Part shown: piece by piece, positions 21,557 to 31,800 of the stretch
Position numbering within the stretch: the first letter of the stretch is position 1
Layout: each line of letters begins with the position of its first letter
DNA from: Microgenomates group bacterium GW2011_GWC1_46_15
GTDB taxonomy: Bacteria; Patescibacteria; Microgenomatia; UBA1400; UBA12028
Direction of reading: 5' to 3'
Assembly: GCA_001002285.1 (NCBI GenBank)
Contig: LCLX01000001.1
Location: 124,001-188,000 of the forward strand
DNA length: 64,000 nt
The notes under the pieces: model-generated
The model's input: only the letters and a program-made list of their open reading frames with translations
The model's database searches: none
Told to the model about the DNA's origin: nothing
Made by a program: the position numbers and the translations under genes

Positions 21557-23170
21557 ATGAAAAAATACTTTAAATACCTTTACTCAACATTGATTGGTGT
21601 TTTTGCCATAGCAATTCTTATTTTTGGCCAGTTTATTGCAAAAGCAACTCCAGGAATGGAAGCAGGATTGGGTGGCGATAAATCACAGTTGGCTCCAGGT
21701 GAGCAGTTTCAATACATTGTAACTGTGCAAAATACAGGGGACACCGATCTTCACAATATTATGGTTGCCCAAAATCTTTCTAATCAGGTCAATTATATTT
21801 CCGGAACAACGACTGCAGAGAAAGGTGGAACAACGGTGAACGTCACAGATGCATGGATTGCCGATGGAGTTACGTTGGGCACACTTGCACCAGCACAAAC
21901 AGCATTTCTCCGTTTTTCAGTAAATGTAAGCAATAGTGCGGTTGTGGGATCTCAGGTAGAAAGCGTTGTTCAAGTCAAGAGTGATGAGTTCCCCAACTGG
22001 ATGCAGAGAGCATATACCTTCACCGTTGTTTCTGGAAATCAGCGCACAACGCTTCGTGGTGGAAACTTCCTCACTGTGATGAATAACACAACGCAGGGGC
22101 CAATCGGCGACTCAGTCAATGTTGTTCCGTACAACGTTGTTGAGTTTTTCGTCCGTATCGTCAACGAAGGGCAAAATACTGCGCGGAACGTCCATATCCA
22201 GATGCAGTTTTCTGGTCAGTACGCGACAGTCATGAACCCACAACTCACACTTACATCAAACAACGCGGACACCATTTTTGACTCTGTTTCTGTGGTTTCC
22301 ACGGCTCCTTCTGTTCTCATCTACAAACTTGGATATGCAATGATCGCGGGTAATACAGGACTCTACAACTGTCCAAACATGTGTCCAATTCCTGAGACAT
22401 TTTATGGTTCACCGTTGAACATCGGTGACATCCAACCAGGGGAAGCGGCAACAATCCAGTTGAAGTTCAAGGCTGATGTGATTCCACAGTCAACGGCTAC
22501 CCCTACTCCAACACCTACACCCACACCTACCCTGACACCCACGCCTACCCCGACACCGACACCAACACCAGGGCCAACCTGTAACTCGACATGCAATACC
22601 AACAGTGACTGTCCTTCAACACTCTTCTGTTACAAGCAGAACGGCTCCAACTCCGGCCTCTGCCGCAGGGAGTCAAACCCATCGAGTATCACGTGTGAGG
22701 ACACCAACGAAGGCGGATTTATCGTCATCAAGTACCAAGATGACAGTGGCAACGGTTCACGCGAGTCAGAAGAAAAAGGTTTGAATTGGGAGTTCGAGTG
22801 GGATTTGTGCCGAGATAACAACAACTGCGACAACGCCTGGCAGTTCCAGAACAGTTACCTCACGTATGCTGACCGTAATGGAGAGGGTGGTCGTGTTGGT
22901 GGACTACGCGATGGCGACAAAGTGCGTGTCCGTGAAAAGTCAAAGGGTGGATGGAGCTCAACAACTCCAACAGAGGTTATCCTGACGATCCGCCGTGGTG
23001 AAACCGCGACCGCTCGATTTGGAAACAGGCCAACCAAACCAACCGTTACCACAAACCAACCGCCAAAAGAGCTTCCAAAGACGGGTGTAGATCTGGTAGC
23101 ACAGCTCATTGGAACGTTCGGAATCGGTGCGGCAGGTGTCTACTTGCGCAGAAAATATAGAACCTCATAA
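21557..23170 (+). CDS. LPKTG-anchored surface protein with DUF11-like domain
   Basis: A 537-residue protein. An N-terminal signal/TM helix (FAIAILIFGQFIAKA) leads to a DUF11-like beta domain (QFQYIVTVQNTGDTDLHNI), then a second beta domain, a (PT)n linker near residues 310-345, a Cys-rich segment with six Cys in about 50 residues, and another beta domain. The C-terminus has the complete sorting signal: LPKTG, a hydrophobic helix and a basic tail (LRRKYRTS). The next gene is a sortase, three bases away, so it is the probable substrate. Confidence 0.93.
   Translation: MKKYFKYLYSTLIGVFAIAILIFGQFIAKATPGMEAGLGGDKSQLAPGEQFQYIVTVQNTGDTDLHNIMVAQNLSNQVNYISGTTTAEKGGTTVNVTDAWIADGVTLGTLAPAQTAFLRFSVNVSNSAVVGSQVESVVQVKSDEFPNWMQRAYTFTVVSGNQRTTLRGGNFLTVMNNTTQGPIGDSVNVVPYNVVEFFVRIVNEGQNTARNVHIQMQFSGQYATVMNPQLTLTSNNADTIFDSVSVVSTAPSVLIYKLGYAMIAGNTGLYNCPNMCPIPETFYGSPLNIGDIQPGEAATIQLKFKADVIPQSTATPTPTPTPTPTLTPTPTPTPTPTPGPTCNSTCNTNSDCPSTLFCYKQNGSNSGLCRRESNPSSITCEDTNEGGFIVIKYQDDSGNGSRESEEKGLNWEFEWDLCRDNNNCDNAWQFQNSYLTYADRNGEGGRVGGLRDGDKVRVREKSKGGWSSTTPTEVILTIRRGETATARFGNRPTKPTVTTNQPPKELPKTGVDLVAQLIGTFGIGAAGVYLRRKYRTS
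22497..22572 (+). repeat. Thr-Pro coding repeat
   Basis: About a dozen imperfect six-base units encoding Thr-Pro (and one Leu-Thr-Pro variant) form a linker inside the LPKTG protein. Hexamer variation is at third codon positions, so this is a coding repeat and not a CRISPR or satellite. Confidence 0.85.
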
Positions 23171-23172
23171 CC

Positions 23173-24381
23173 ATGGCCACAAAACGCGTGTACGTCTACT
23201 CGAGTTCGGAAGCGATCCGGACGGAGCGCCAGCGTCCGTTGATTTTTGCCGGCTTTAACTTGTTTTTCTCGATATGTGGCCATATTGTTCAAGACATTGC
23301 CCAGAGCTTCTCACCCGCTGTACTGCGCCAGACGGCACTCGAACTTGCCACACTCGGGAAACCCCCAGGTCAGCCAGGAATTGGTGAAAAAACAGCCACT
23401 CAACAGGCTAAAACACACAGTGTTCAGCAAGTTCAAACTCAACCCCACCAAATCAAGTTCTCCGGTGTTGTATATCTTTCGCCCACCGCACAAGAACTTG
23501 ACCACGCCGAACCGTGGAAACTCATCTCAGCGCGCAGACAAAAACATCAAACGTTCAAGCACACCTCAAGTACTTCCGCATTAACACCTCTAGAAAATCT
23601 CTTTATCACCCTTTGGGTGCAGAAAAAGAAGGTCGAGCTTGTGTCCAAAAAGACCTGGTATGGTATTCAAACAACAACGGCTCCATATCTTGAAACCACG
23701 AAAGAGCTTTTTGAACCCCTGCAGGTCGTTTTTGCACGCATTCCACCTCGTTTGGCATACAGCGTTGGATCAGTGATGGTCGGTATCGCCCTTTTTAGTA
23801 CAATCTTTTTTGGTGCGCCATTTTTCGCGCTGGAACTGCGTTCACTGGTGTTCCGCGTAACTTCTCCTCTTATCCCAACCGCCGATCCAAATGCCAAACC
23901 TACGGTGTTTTCCGACGTTTCCACGCCTGAGCAGAACAAACAGTTCAGTATCCGCATTCCCATGATTGGTATTGATGCACAAGTGACTTCAAATGTGGAC
24001 ATGAATAATCCCAAAGAGTATGAGGAAGCGCTCAAGCACGGTGTCGCGCACGCCAAGGGAACGGGGTTGCCCGGCGATGACGGCGGTATCAATAAAACGA
24101 TCGTGATTTTCTCGCACTCAACGAACGGAAGCTGGAATATCACCAAATATAACGCACTGTTTTACTCACTCAAGGATCTCAAAGAAGAAGATCAAATCCA
24201 GGTGTGGTTTTGGGGGAAAGAGTATTGGTACAAAGTAAAAGAGAAAAAGGTGATTGAACCAAACGATGTTTCGTTCCTCAAGCCGCAAATGGACACAGAA
24301 AAGTTGATTTTGCAGACCTGTTGGCCGCCGGGAACGATCTCAAAGCGGTTGCTTATCGTTGCGGAGAGAGTGCAAAACTAA
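23173..24381 (+). CDS. Sortase with long N-terminal region
   Basis: A 402-residue protein. A poorly conserved N-terminal 180 residues precede a TM helix (SVGSVMVGIALFSTIFFGAPFFA, about 197-219) and a C-terminal sortase domain. Catalytic residues are seen as His in VIFSHST, Cys in LILQTCWPPGT and Arg in ISKRLLIVAE. It directly follows its likely LPKTG substrate. The TC-PPGT pattern is shared with the sortase at the left edge, but the long N-terminal region is specific to this copy. Confidence 0.92.
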   Translation: MATKRVYVYSSSEAIRTERQRPLIFAGFNLFFSICGHIVQDIAQSFSPAVLRQTALELATLGKPPGQPGIGEKTATQQAKTHSVQQVQTQPHQIKFSGVVYLSPTAQELDHAEPWKLISARRQKHQTFKHTSSTSALTPLENLFITLWVQKKKVELVSKKTWYGIQTTTAPYLETTKELFEPLQVVFARIPPRLAYSVGSVMVGIALFSTIFFGAPFFALELRSLVFRVTSPLIPTADPNAKPTVFSDVSTPEQNKQFSIRIPMIGIDAQVTSNVDMNNPKEYEEALKHGVAHAKGTGLPGDDGGINKTIVIFSHSTNGSWNITKYNALFYSLKDLKEEDQIQVWFWGKEYWYKVKEKKVIEPNDVSFLKPQMDTEKLILQTCWPPGTISKRLLIVAERVQN

Positions 24382-24400
24382 AAACGGTATTGATATTTTG

Positions 24401-24426
24401 TATAATTATTGTATGATTATTGTATG
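24401..24426 (+). promoter_or_regulatory. Tandem 11-bp direct repeat overlapping the antitoxin start
   Basis: A -10-like TATAAT at 24401-24406 runs into two adjacent, identical 11-base units (ATTATTGTATG at 24405-24415 and 24416-24426), the second ending in the start codon. Tandem direct repeats at the promoter are typical operators of ribbon-helix-helix repressors, so autoregulation is likely. Confidence 0.6.
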
Positions 24427-24657
24427 CAAACAATCAATATTTCTCTTCCGGCTAAACTTCAGGACCAAGCAAACTCTCTTGTGCAAGAGGGGCATTTTGC
24501 TTCGTTCAGTGACTTGGTGCGAACTGCAATACGGGATCTTCTTGGGAAATCTCAATATGATCTTTGGGCGGATGAAGCAAAACAGGAACTCAAGAAAGGA
24601 GTAGTGCGTTCTTATAAAACAAAAAGAACAATCTCCAAGTACCTATCGCAGATATAG
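24424..24657 (+). CDS. Ribbon-helix-helix antitoxin/repressor (ParD/CopG-like)
   Basis: A 77-residue protein from the ATG at 24424. The first strand TINISLPAKLQDQANSLV and the helix-turn-helix FASFSDLVRTAIRDLL form a typical RHH DNA-binding unit. The charged C-terminal tail (ADEAKQELKKGVV) would contact a toxin. No ParE/RelE-type toxin follows; the next gene is unrelated by eye. Confidence 0.8.
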   Translation: MQTINISLPAKLQDQANSLVQEGHFASFSDLVRTAIRDLLGKSQYDLWADEAKQELKKGVVRSYKTKRTISKYLSQI

Positions 24658-24705
24658 TCCCGTATGGGATTCGTGTTACACTAAACTTTAGTAAAAAGAA
24701 AATAT

Positions 24706-25083
24706 ATGTCAGCATTACATCCATCAGAACCACAACCATTGAGTGAAGACAAAAAACTCTCTTTTCTTGGCCGAATTAAGGCAATAGACTTACTTATTAG
24801 TGATAGCGTCACTCCGTTTGATATTCGAACGGAGGGTGTTGGAGACCCATCATTATGGAACAAATATAAAGAACAACTTCATACAGGGCCTGATTATCAA
24901 CAAGTCTTTGCGCAAGGAGAAAGAAGTGGATTTTTAATCAAAATATATCAAACAAACATTCCATCGGTATATTGTGTAGAACGTAGTTCTGGAGGAGGAA
25001 CAACATCCCGAGATATTATTAAACTTGGCAATAGTCGTGAAGAAATTTTTCAAAGAACAAAATCGATATTTGATGCTATATAA
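24706..25083 (+). CDS. Hypothetical protein
   Basis: A 125-residue soluble protein with no recognised domain. It has a mixed helical N-terminus (LSFLGRIKAIDLLI) and a beta-rich middle (GFLIKIYQTNIPSVYCVERS) followed by a Gly-rich turn and a C-terminal helix. Forty-eight bases after the antitoxin gene, but not similar to known toxins. A possible antitoxin partner by position only. Confidence 0.55.
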   Translation: MSALHPSEPQPLSEDKKLSFLGRIKAIDLLISDSVTPFDIRTEGVGDPSLWNKYKEQLHTGPDYQQVFAQGERSGFLIKIYQTNIPSVYCVERSSGGGTTSRDIIKLGNSREEIFQRTKSIFDAI

Positions 25084-25104
25084 CTTCATTTCTTAAATTC
25101 CCTC

Positions 25105-25133
25105 TTGACCCCCACAATATTTCTTGATATTAT
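25105..25133 (+). promoter_or_regulatory. rpoBC promoter
   Basis: TTGACC at 25105-25110, 17-base spacer, TATTAT at 25128-25133; transcription would start near 25140, leaving a leader of about 258 bases. Confidence 0.8.
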
Positions 25134-25139
25134 CCAGAT

Positions 25140-25397
25140 CACGTTCGAAAGAATAAATAAGCGTAATGAAGCGTGTGTTGTGCACGCTTCGTTTTCTTGT
25201 TTATTTTAATAGTTTGTCGGGGAATATTGACCACTCAACTTTGTACATAACCCAAGTTCGAATCCACACGGGGCATGCGTCTGCCCATTTTGTGTTGGAA
25301 GGGAATATACGGGTGTATCACACGAAGTTTAGCAAGACCCCCACCTGCTTACTAACGTACCGTTCGAATACAACACAGCGTACTGAAAGGGTCGTGC
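25140..25397 (+). other. rpoB untranslated leader with attenuator-like hairpin
   Basis: No ORF with a good ribosome-binding site is present. An 8-bp stem GAAGCGTG (25168-25175)/CACGCTTC (25183-25190) is followed by GTTTTCTTGTTT, a likely intrinsic terminator. Just upstream, a second AGCGT copy (25160-25164) could pair with the 3' arm instead and open it. rplJ/rplL do not lie upstream here, so this leader is not the usual L10 leader of the rplKAJL-rpoBC operon. Confidence 0.6.
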
Positions 25398-28300
25398 ATG
25401 TCGAAGCAAACTCGTCTTTACTGGGGCAAGCAGAACACAGTTCTTCCGGAACTGGATCTCACAAAAGTTCAACGCGATTCATACGAATGGTTCTTGACCG
25501 ACGGTATCCGCGATATTTTGGAAGAAGTCAGTCCAATTAAAGATTTCACAGGAAAAAACTGGGAACTTTCTTTTAGTAAACACACGTTTGGCAAACCAAA
25601 ACACCTTCCAAGAGAAGCCCGCGAGAAATCACTTTCATACGACATGCCGCTCCGCGTTGTCGCGACACTTTTCAATAAACAAACAAACGAAACAACAAAA
25701 CAAGAAGTGTTCCTCGGCGATATTCCAAAAATGACGCCAAACGGCACATTCATTATTAATGGTGTTGAGCGCGCTGTTGTGAACCAACTTGTCCGTTCCC
25801 CTGGGATTTTCTTTTCCGGCGAAGTTGATCCATCATCCGGCCGTACGTTGTACAAATCGGAACTCCGCCCTATGCGTGGATCGTGGATCGAGATGAACAT
25901 CGGCCGCAACGATGTGATGACAATCAAAATTGACCGCCACCGCAAAATCCCTGTCACGGTATTGCTCCGCGCCGCGGGTGTTGGTGATGACGATGCATTG
26001 ATCGCTCTTTTTTCTGATGTTGATAAAAACCCAGACCACGCATTTCTCCGCGCGACGCTCGAAAAAGACACAACAAAAACACAGTCCGAAGCATTGATTG
26101 AACTCTATCAAAAGATGCGCCCCGGCGAACCGTCCGTGTTAAAGAACGCGCAGGATTTATTCCACGAAATGTTTTTTGATCCCCGCCGGTACGATTTGGG
26201 ACGTGTTGGGCGGTATAAATTGAACCGCAGATTAAATGTCGCAATTCCAAATGACAAAGACCACCGCGTGCTCACAAAAGAAGATATTATCGCTGCGGTC
26301 AAGTACTTGATTGCCTTGCAAAACGGCAAAGGAAAGACCGATGATATTGATCACCTTTCAAACCGCCGTGTCCGCTCGGTCGGTGAGTTGGTTTCTACCA
26401 ACGCCTTCCGTATTGGAATGCTGAGATTGGAACGGTCCATCCGCGAAAAAATGTCGCTCACAAAAACAGACGAAACATTGACGCCATCTTCATTAGTAAA
26501 CGCTCGTCCATTGATCGCAACGATTTCCGAGTTTTTCCGTCGCAACCGCTTGTCCACGATTTTGGATCAGACAAATCCGCTTTCCGAAGTAGACAATCTC
26601 CGCCGTTTGTCCGTGATGGGTTCCGGTGGCGTAACGCGCGAACGTGCAAGTTTCTCTATGCGCGACATTAACGCATCGCAATACTCCAGAATTGACCCCG
26701 TCCGGTCGCCGGAGGGTCCGAACATTGGTTTAGTCACCTACCTTGCGTTGTACGCACGTATTAACGACTATGGATTTTTGGAAGCGCCATACCGCAAAAT
26801 TGAAAAAATTGAGCGCAACGGCAAAGTAAAAATGAGAGTGACCGACGAGATTGTGTATATTTCTGCCGATGATGAAGAAGATAACTATGTAACACACGCC
26901 GGTGTTGAAATGGATAAAGATGGATACATCACACAGGAATGGATTCCGCTCCGCTACCGCAACGAGTTTATGGAAGGTCCGGTTGAGCAGGTTCAGTATA
27001 TTGATGTGATCCCGCGCCAGGTTGTTGGAACTTCAGCATCACTTATTCCGTTTATCTCGCACGACGAAGCAAACCGCGCGCTGATGGGCACGCACATGCA
27101 GTGTCAGGCCGTTCCACTTTTGAAACCGGCATCTCCAATTATTGGAACTGGCATGGAGTCGGAAGTGATCCGCGCGATGGGCCACGTGATTCTTGCCCGG
27201 CACGCTGGTGTCGTTGAGTATGCAGACGCAAACAAAGTTGTGGTCAAACTCGAAGAAAAAGATATTGAAGACGCAAAAAAAGCAAAGGACTTGGAAGACC
27301 TTGAGTACGTCCGCGTGGAAGGAAAGCGCGAAATCTACGAAGTCCGCAAGTTTGTGCGCAGTGCCCAAAGCACCTGTTACACACAGAAGCCCGCGGTAAC
27401 AGCCGGCGACAAAGTGAAAAAAGGAACATTGCTCGTTGATGGTCCCTCATCCGATGGCGGCGAACTTGCGTTGGGCCAAAACCTCGTGATCGCGTACGCG
27501 TCATTTGATGGTTTGGGATATGAAGACGCGATTGTTGTGTCCGACAAGTTAATCCGCGACGATTTGTTGACCTCTATCCATATTAATGAGTACGAAGCGT
27601 TAGTCATGGACACCAAACTTGGTGCGGAAGAAATCACATCAGACATTCCAAACGTTGGTGAAGCAGAACTACGCAACTTGACCGAAGAAGGCATTATCGC
27701 AATCGGTTCCGAAGTTGTTCAAAACGATATTTTGGTTGGGAAAATTGCTCCAAAAGGAGACACAGAGTTAACACCGGAAGAGCGTTTGCTCCGCGCGATC
27801 TTTGGTGAAAAAGCACGCGACGTCCGCGATACATCTTTGCGTATGCCGCACGGTGAGTCCGGAACAGTCATTGATGTTAAAGTGCTTGACCGCGACAAAG
27901 GCGACGAGCTTGACCCCGGCGTGAACAAAAAAGTCGTGGTCCGCGTCGCCCAGCTCCGCAAAGTAACGGTGGGTGACAAAGTCGCAGGCCGCCACGGAAA
28001 CAAGGGTGTTATTTCAAAGATCGTTCCCGTTGAAGACATGCCGCACCTCGCAGACGGGACAGCGGTCGACATTATAATTTCGCCGCTCTCTGTTTTGGCC
28101 CGTATGAACCTTGGTCAATTGTTAGAAGCACACCTTGGATGGGCTGCAGAAAAACTTGGCTACAAAGTTGCAATCCCAGTATTTGAAGAGATTAAAGAAA
28201 ACGTGATTTGGGACGAGCTCAAGCGCACGGGTCTTCCGGTTTCCGGAAAGACACGGTTGTACGATGGCCGCACGGGCGAACAGTATCTTGAAGACACCGT

Positions 28301-28859
28301 GGTTGGTATTGGATACATCTTGAAGTTGACACACATGGTTGAAGACAAGACGCACGCACGTTCAACAGGTCCATACTCACTTGTTACACAACAGCCGTTG
28401 GGTGGAAAAGCGCAGATGGGTGGACAGCGTTTGGGAGAAATGGAAGTCTGGGCACTGGAAGCACACCGCGCCGCGCACACTCTGCAGGAAATGTTGACGA
28501 TCAAATCAGACGACGTTGTTGGCCGCGCGAAAGCATTCGAAGCAATTGTTAAAGGGACAGAGATTCCAGCATCCACGGTTCCTGAGTCATTCAAAGTCTT
28601 AATGCGCGAACTCAACTCACTTGGCCTTGACGTCATTATGAAGGAAGCGGTTGTGAAGGATATTAAAGATGAAGAGGAAGATGGAACAAAAGAAAAAGTT
28701 CAGGAAGCATTGGCCAACGATGTACAAGCAGCCGCGCAAGGATTAACAGTGACTGATGATACTGCGACCGCTGTTGCTGCGGCACCAACCGATAACACAA
28801 AAGAAGACGAACCATCAGACGAAGATTTGGCCGTTGTTGAACAAGGGGGACAAGAATAA
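25398..28859 (+). CDS. rpoB: RNA polymerase beta subunit
   Basis: 1153 residues, a compact RpoB. The rifampicin region reads LSTILDQTNPLSEVDNLRRLSVMG, followed by the conserved TRERASF and SPEGPNIGLV motifs. Later, the GEK-ARDVRDTSLRMPHGE segment, the GDKVAGRHGNKG motif and the C-terminal LGEMEVWALEAHRAAHTL clamp-binding region are intact. The acidic, low-complexity C-terminus (DEEEDGTKEK to the end) extends past the usual end. Its stop overlaps the rpoC ATG by one base (TAATG). The Rif pocket differs from E. coli at Gln513 (Thr) and His526 (Asn). Confidence 0.98.
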   Translation: MSKQTRLYWGKQNTVLPELDLTKVQRDSYEWFLTDGIRDILEEVSPIKDFTGKNWELSFSKHTFGKPKHLPREAREKSLSYDMPLRVVATLFNKQTNETTKQEVFLGDIPKMTPNGTFIINGVERAVVNQLVRSPGIFFSGEVDPSSGRTLYKSELRPMRGSWIEMNIGRNDVMTIKIDRHRKIPVTVLLRAAGVGDDDALIALFSDVDKNPDHAFLRATLEKDTTKTQSEALIELYQKMRPGEPSVLKNAQDLFHEMFFDPRRYDLGRVGRYKLNRRLNVAIPNDKDHRVLTKEDIIAAVKYLIALQNGKGKTDDIDHLSNRRVRSVGELVSTNAFRIGMLRLERSIREKMSLTKTDETLTPSSLVNARPLIATISEFFRRNRLSTILDQTNPLSEVDNLRRLSVMGSGGVTRERASFSMRDINASQYSRIDPVRSPEGPNIGLVTYLALYARINDYGFLEAPYRKIEKIERNGKVKMRVTDEIVYISADDEEDNYVTHAGVEMDKDGYITQEWIPLRYRNEFMEGPVEQVQYIDVIPRQVVGTSASLIPFISHDEANRALMGTHMQCQAVPLLKPASPIIGTGMESEVIRAMGHVILARHAGVVEYADANKVVVKLEEKDIEDAKKAKDLEDLEYVRVEGKREIYEVRKFVRSAQSTCYTQKPAVTAGDKVKKGTLLVDGPSSDGGELALGQNLVIAYASFDGLGYEDAIVVSDKLIRDDLLTSIHINEYEALVMDTKLGAEEITSDIPNVGEAELRNLTEEGIIAIGSEVVQNDILVGKIAPKGDTELTPEERLLRAIFGEKARDVRDTSLRMPHGESGTVIDVKVLDRDKGDELDPGVNKKVVVRVAQLRKVTVGDKVAGRHGNKGVISKIVPVEDMPHLADGTAVDIIISPLSVLARMNLGQLLEAHLGWAAEKLGYKVAIPVFEEIKENVIWDELKRTGLPVSGKTRLYDGRTGEQYLEDTVVGIGYILKLTHMVEDKTHARSTGPYSLVTQQPLGGKAQMGGQRLGEMEVWALEAHRAAHTLQEMLTIKSDDVVGRAKAFEAIVKGTEIPASTVPESFKVLMRELNSLGLDVIMKEAVVKDIKDEEEDGTKEKVQEALANDVQAAAQGLTVTDDTATAVAAAPTDNTKEDEPSDEDLAVVEQGGQE

Positions 28860-31800
28860 TGAAAACAGTTGTTGATTTTTCTTCATTAAAAATTCAGCTC
28901 GCATCGCCGGACATCATTAAAGGATGGTCATACGGTGAAGTGCAGAAGCCGGAAACAATCAACTACCGCACGTTAAAGCCAGAAAAAGGTGGATTGTTCG
29001 CGGAAGAAATTTTTGGTCCCACAAAAGACTGGGAGTGTTACTGTGGAAAGTACAAACGCATTCGCTACCGGGGCATTATCTGTGACAAGTGTGGCGTCGA
29101 AGTTACGCAGGCACGTGTCCGCCGTGAGCGCATGGGCCACATTACATTAGCAACGTCGGTCGCGCACATTTGGTACTTCAAAGGTGCGCCGTCCCGCATG
29201 TCGCTTTTGCTTGATATTTCACCGCGTAATCTCAGCTCAATTGTGTACTTCAACCAATACATCGTGCTTGATGTGAATAAAGACAAGCAAACCGCGATGA
29301 TTGATCAGCTCGACAAAGATAGCGCAACAGCGGTCGAAGAACTCAAAGAAAAAGCAAAGTTAAACGTAGAGAAGATGAAAGAAGAGCTCGATGTCACGCT
29401 CCGCGATCTCAAAGAAAAAGTCCAAGGAAAAGAACAGCAAGAGATTAAAAGAGAGGCGCTCGCGCTCAAAGCAAAACAGAACATGGCGCATGTGAAAGAA
29501 GAGCTGGACTCCGAGTCTGCAAGCACACAAGAGATTTACAAAACAGTCAAAGAAATGGCAAAGCGTCTGAAGAAGTTCTCAATTTTGAGTGAAGACGAGT
29601 ATCTGAAACTTGCTGAGTACAACGCCGTTGACCATATTCGCGTGGGTATGGGCGCAGAAGCGTTGTTGGAAGTGATCCGCACGCTCGATCTCGCAAAAAT
29701 GGCCGAAGAGTTGCGTGAGGAAATTCAAACAGCCGTGGGACAGCGCCGCATTAAAGCAACCCGCAGGCTCCGTGTTGTTGAAGGTTTCCGCAAAGCAAGC
29801 ATTAAACCAGAATGGATGTTGTTCCAAGTTCTGCCGGTGATCCCGCCAGACCTTCGTCCAATGGTCCAACTTTCCGGTGGCCGGTTTGCGACATCAGACT
29901 TGAACGACTTATACCGTCGTGTTATCAACCGTAATAACCGTTTGAAACATTTGATTGATCTTGGCGCGCCAGAAATTATTTTGCGTAACGAGAAACGTAT
30001 GTTGCAGGAAGCCGTTGACGCGCTTATTGATAGCTCGAACGTGCGCGCGACACAGCGCCGCGTTGCAAAGCGCCCACTCCGCTCGCTTTCAGAAATGCTC
30101 CGTGGAAAGCAAGGCCGTTTCCGCCAGAACCTTCTTGGAAAACGTGTTGACTACTCCGGACGTTCGGTGATCGTGGTTGGTCCAGAACTCGACCTTAATC
30201 AATGTGGTTTGCCAAAAGAAATGGCGTTGGAAATGTTCAAGCCATTCGTGTTGCGCGAACTCATCAAACAGGGGATTGCGCCAAACGTGAAGAGCGCGAA
30301 ACACGCGTTGGAACGCCGCTCACCGGAAGTGCTCGATATTCTTGAAGAAATTATCAAAGACCACCCGGTTCTGTTGAACCGTGCGCCGACTCTGCACAAA
30401 CTTGGTATTCAAGCGTTCTATCCTCAGCTTATTGAAGGAAACGCGATCCGTCTGCACCCATGTGTGTGTGCGGGGTACAACGCGGACTTTGACGGTGACC
30501 AAATGGCTGTGCACGTTCCGCTCACTGAAGAAGCAAAACAAGAAGCACGCGATTTGATGATGCCATCGCACAACTTGTTGAAGCCAGCCGATGGTTCTCC
30601 AATTACGATCCCGAACAAGGATATGGCGATGGGTGCGTACTACATGACAACGATTGACGAAGCGTTGCCAAAGGTATCAACGATTTTCACAGATGCCGAT
30701 GAAGCTGAACACGCGTATCTCGAACGCAAGATCGCGTTGCGCCAGGAAATCAAAGTCCGTATGCCGATGGGCAGTGACAAAAAATTGCAGATCATCACGA
30801 CCACAATTGGCCGCATCCGCTTCAACGCAATTCTTCCTGAGTCATTACAGTTCATTAATGCCGCGATCAACTCCGGCGCGATTAAAAACTTGATCCGCAA
30901 AGCAATCAACACAGAATCACGCGACGATGTCCGCGCGCTCATTGATAACATTAAGAATCTTGGATTCAAGGTTGCAACAATGTCAGGTCTTTCGGTTGCC
31001 GTTACGGACTGTGTGATGGTTGATGACAAAGACGTGATGATTGATGTCGCAGACAAGCGCGTTGAAGAAATTCAGCAAAACTTCCTGCAAGGATTGATTA
31101 CGCAAGATGAACGCCGCCGTCTCACGTTCGAGGTGTGGATGGAAACAACCGACACGATCGCAGAAAAAACATGGAATAACTTTGGCGAGAAGAACGCGGT
31201 GAAAGTTATGATTAACTCCGGTGGAACGCGCGCGTCCAAAGATCAGGTGAAACAGCTTGCCGCTATGCGCGGACTTGTTGTTGACCCGCTTGGAAAAATC
31301 GTGGAACTGCCAACAAAATCAAACTTCCGCGAAGGTCTTTCTATCTTTGAGTACGTTACATCATCCCGTGGATCACGTAAAGGATTGACCGACTCAGCGC
31401 TCAAAACAGCAGACGCAGGATATCTCACGCGCCGTTTAGTTGACGTTGCGCACGACATGATTATCCGTATGGAAGACTGTAAAACAGCAGAGGGTATCGA
31501 GCTTATTAAAGCCGGACCGCGCGAAAAAATGTTTGGCGGAAGAGTCGTTGGCCGTGTCGCGCTCAAAGACATTCAGCATCCTGGTAAAAAATCCGTGATG
31601 GTACAAGCGGGCGACATTATTACAGAAGAACTCGCGGAAGAGATTGATCACATTGGCATCGCATCGGTGTGGGTCCGTTCTCCGCTCACGTGTGAAGCCC
31701 GAATCGGTATGTGTGCAAAATGTTATGGATGGGACTTCTCATCCAAGGCGCTTGTGGAACTCGGTACGCCAGTTGGTATTATCGCCGCGCAGTCCATTGG

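Noticed and set aside
22497..22572. Short tandem repeats considered as CRISPR or satellite
   Set aside because: Units encode Thr-Pro in frame within the LPKTG protein and have no spacers.
25250..25275. AAGTTCGAATCCACACGGGG looks like a tRNA T arm
   Set aside because: No acceptor, D or anticodon arms can be formed on either side, so there is no tRNA; most likely chance within the rpoB leader.
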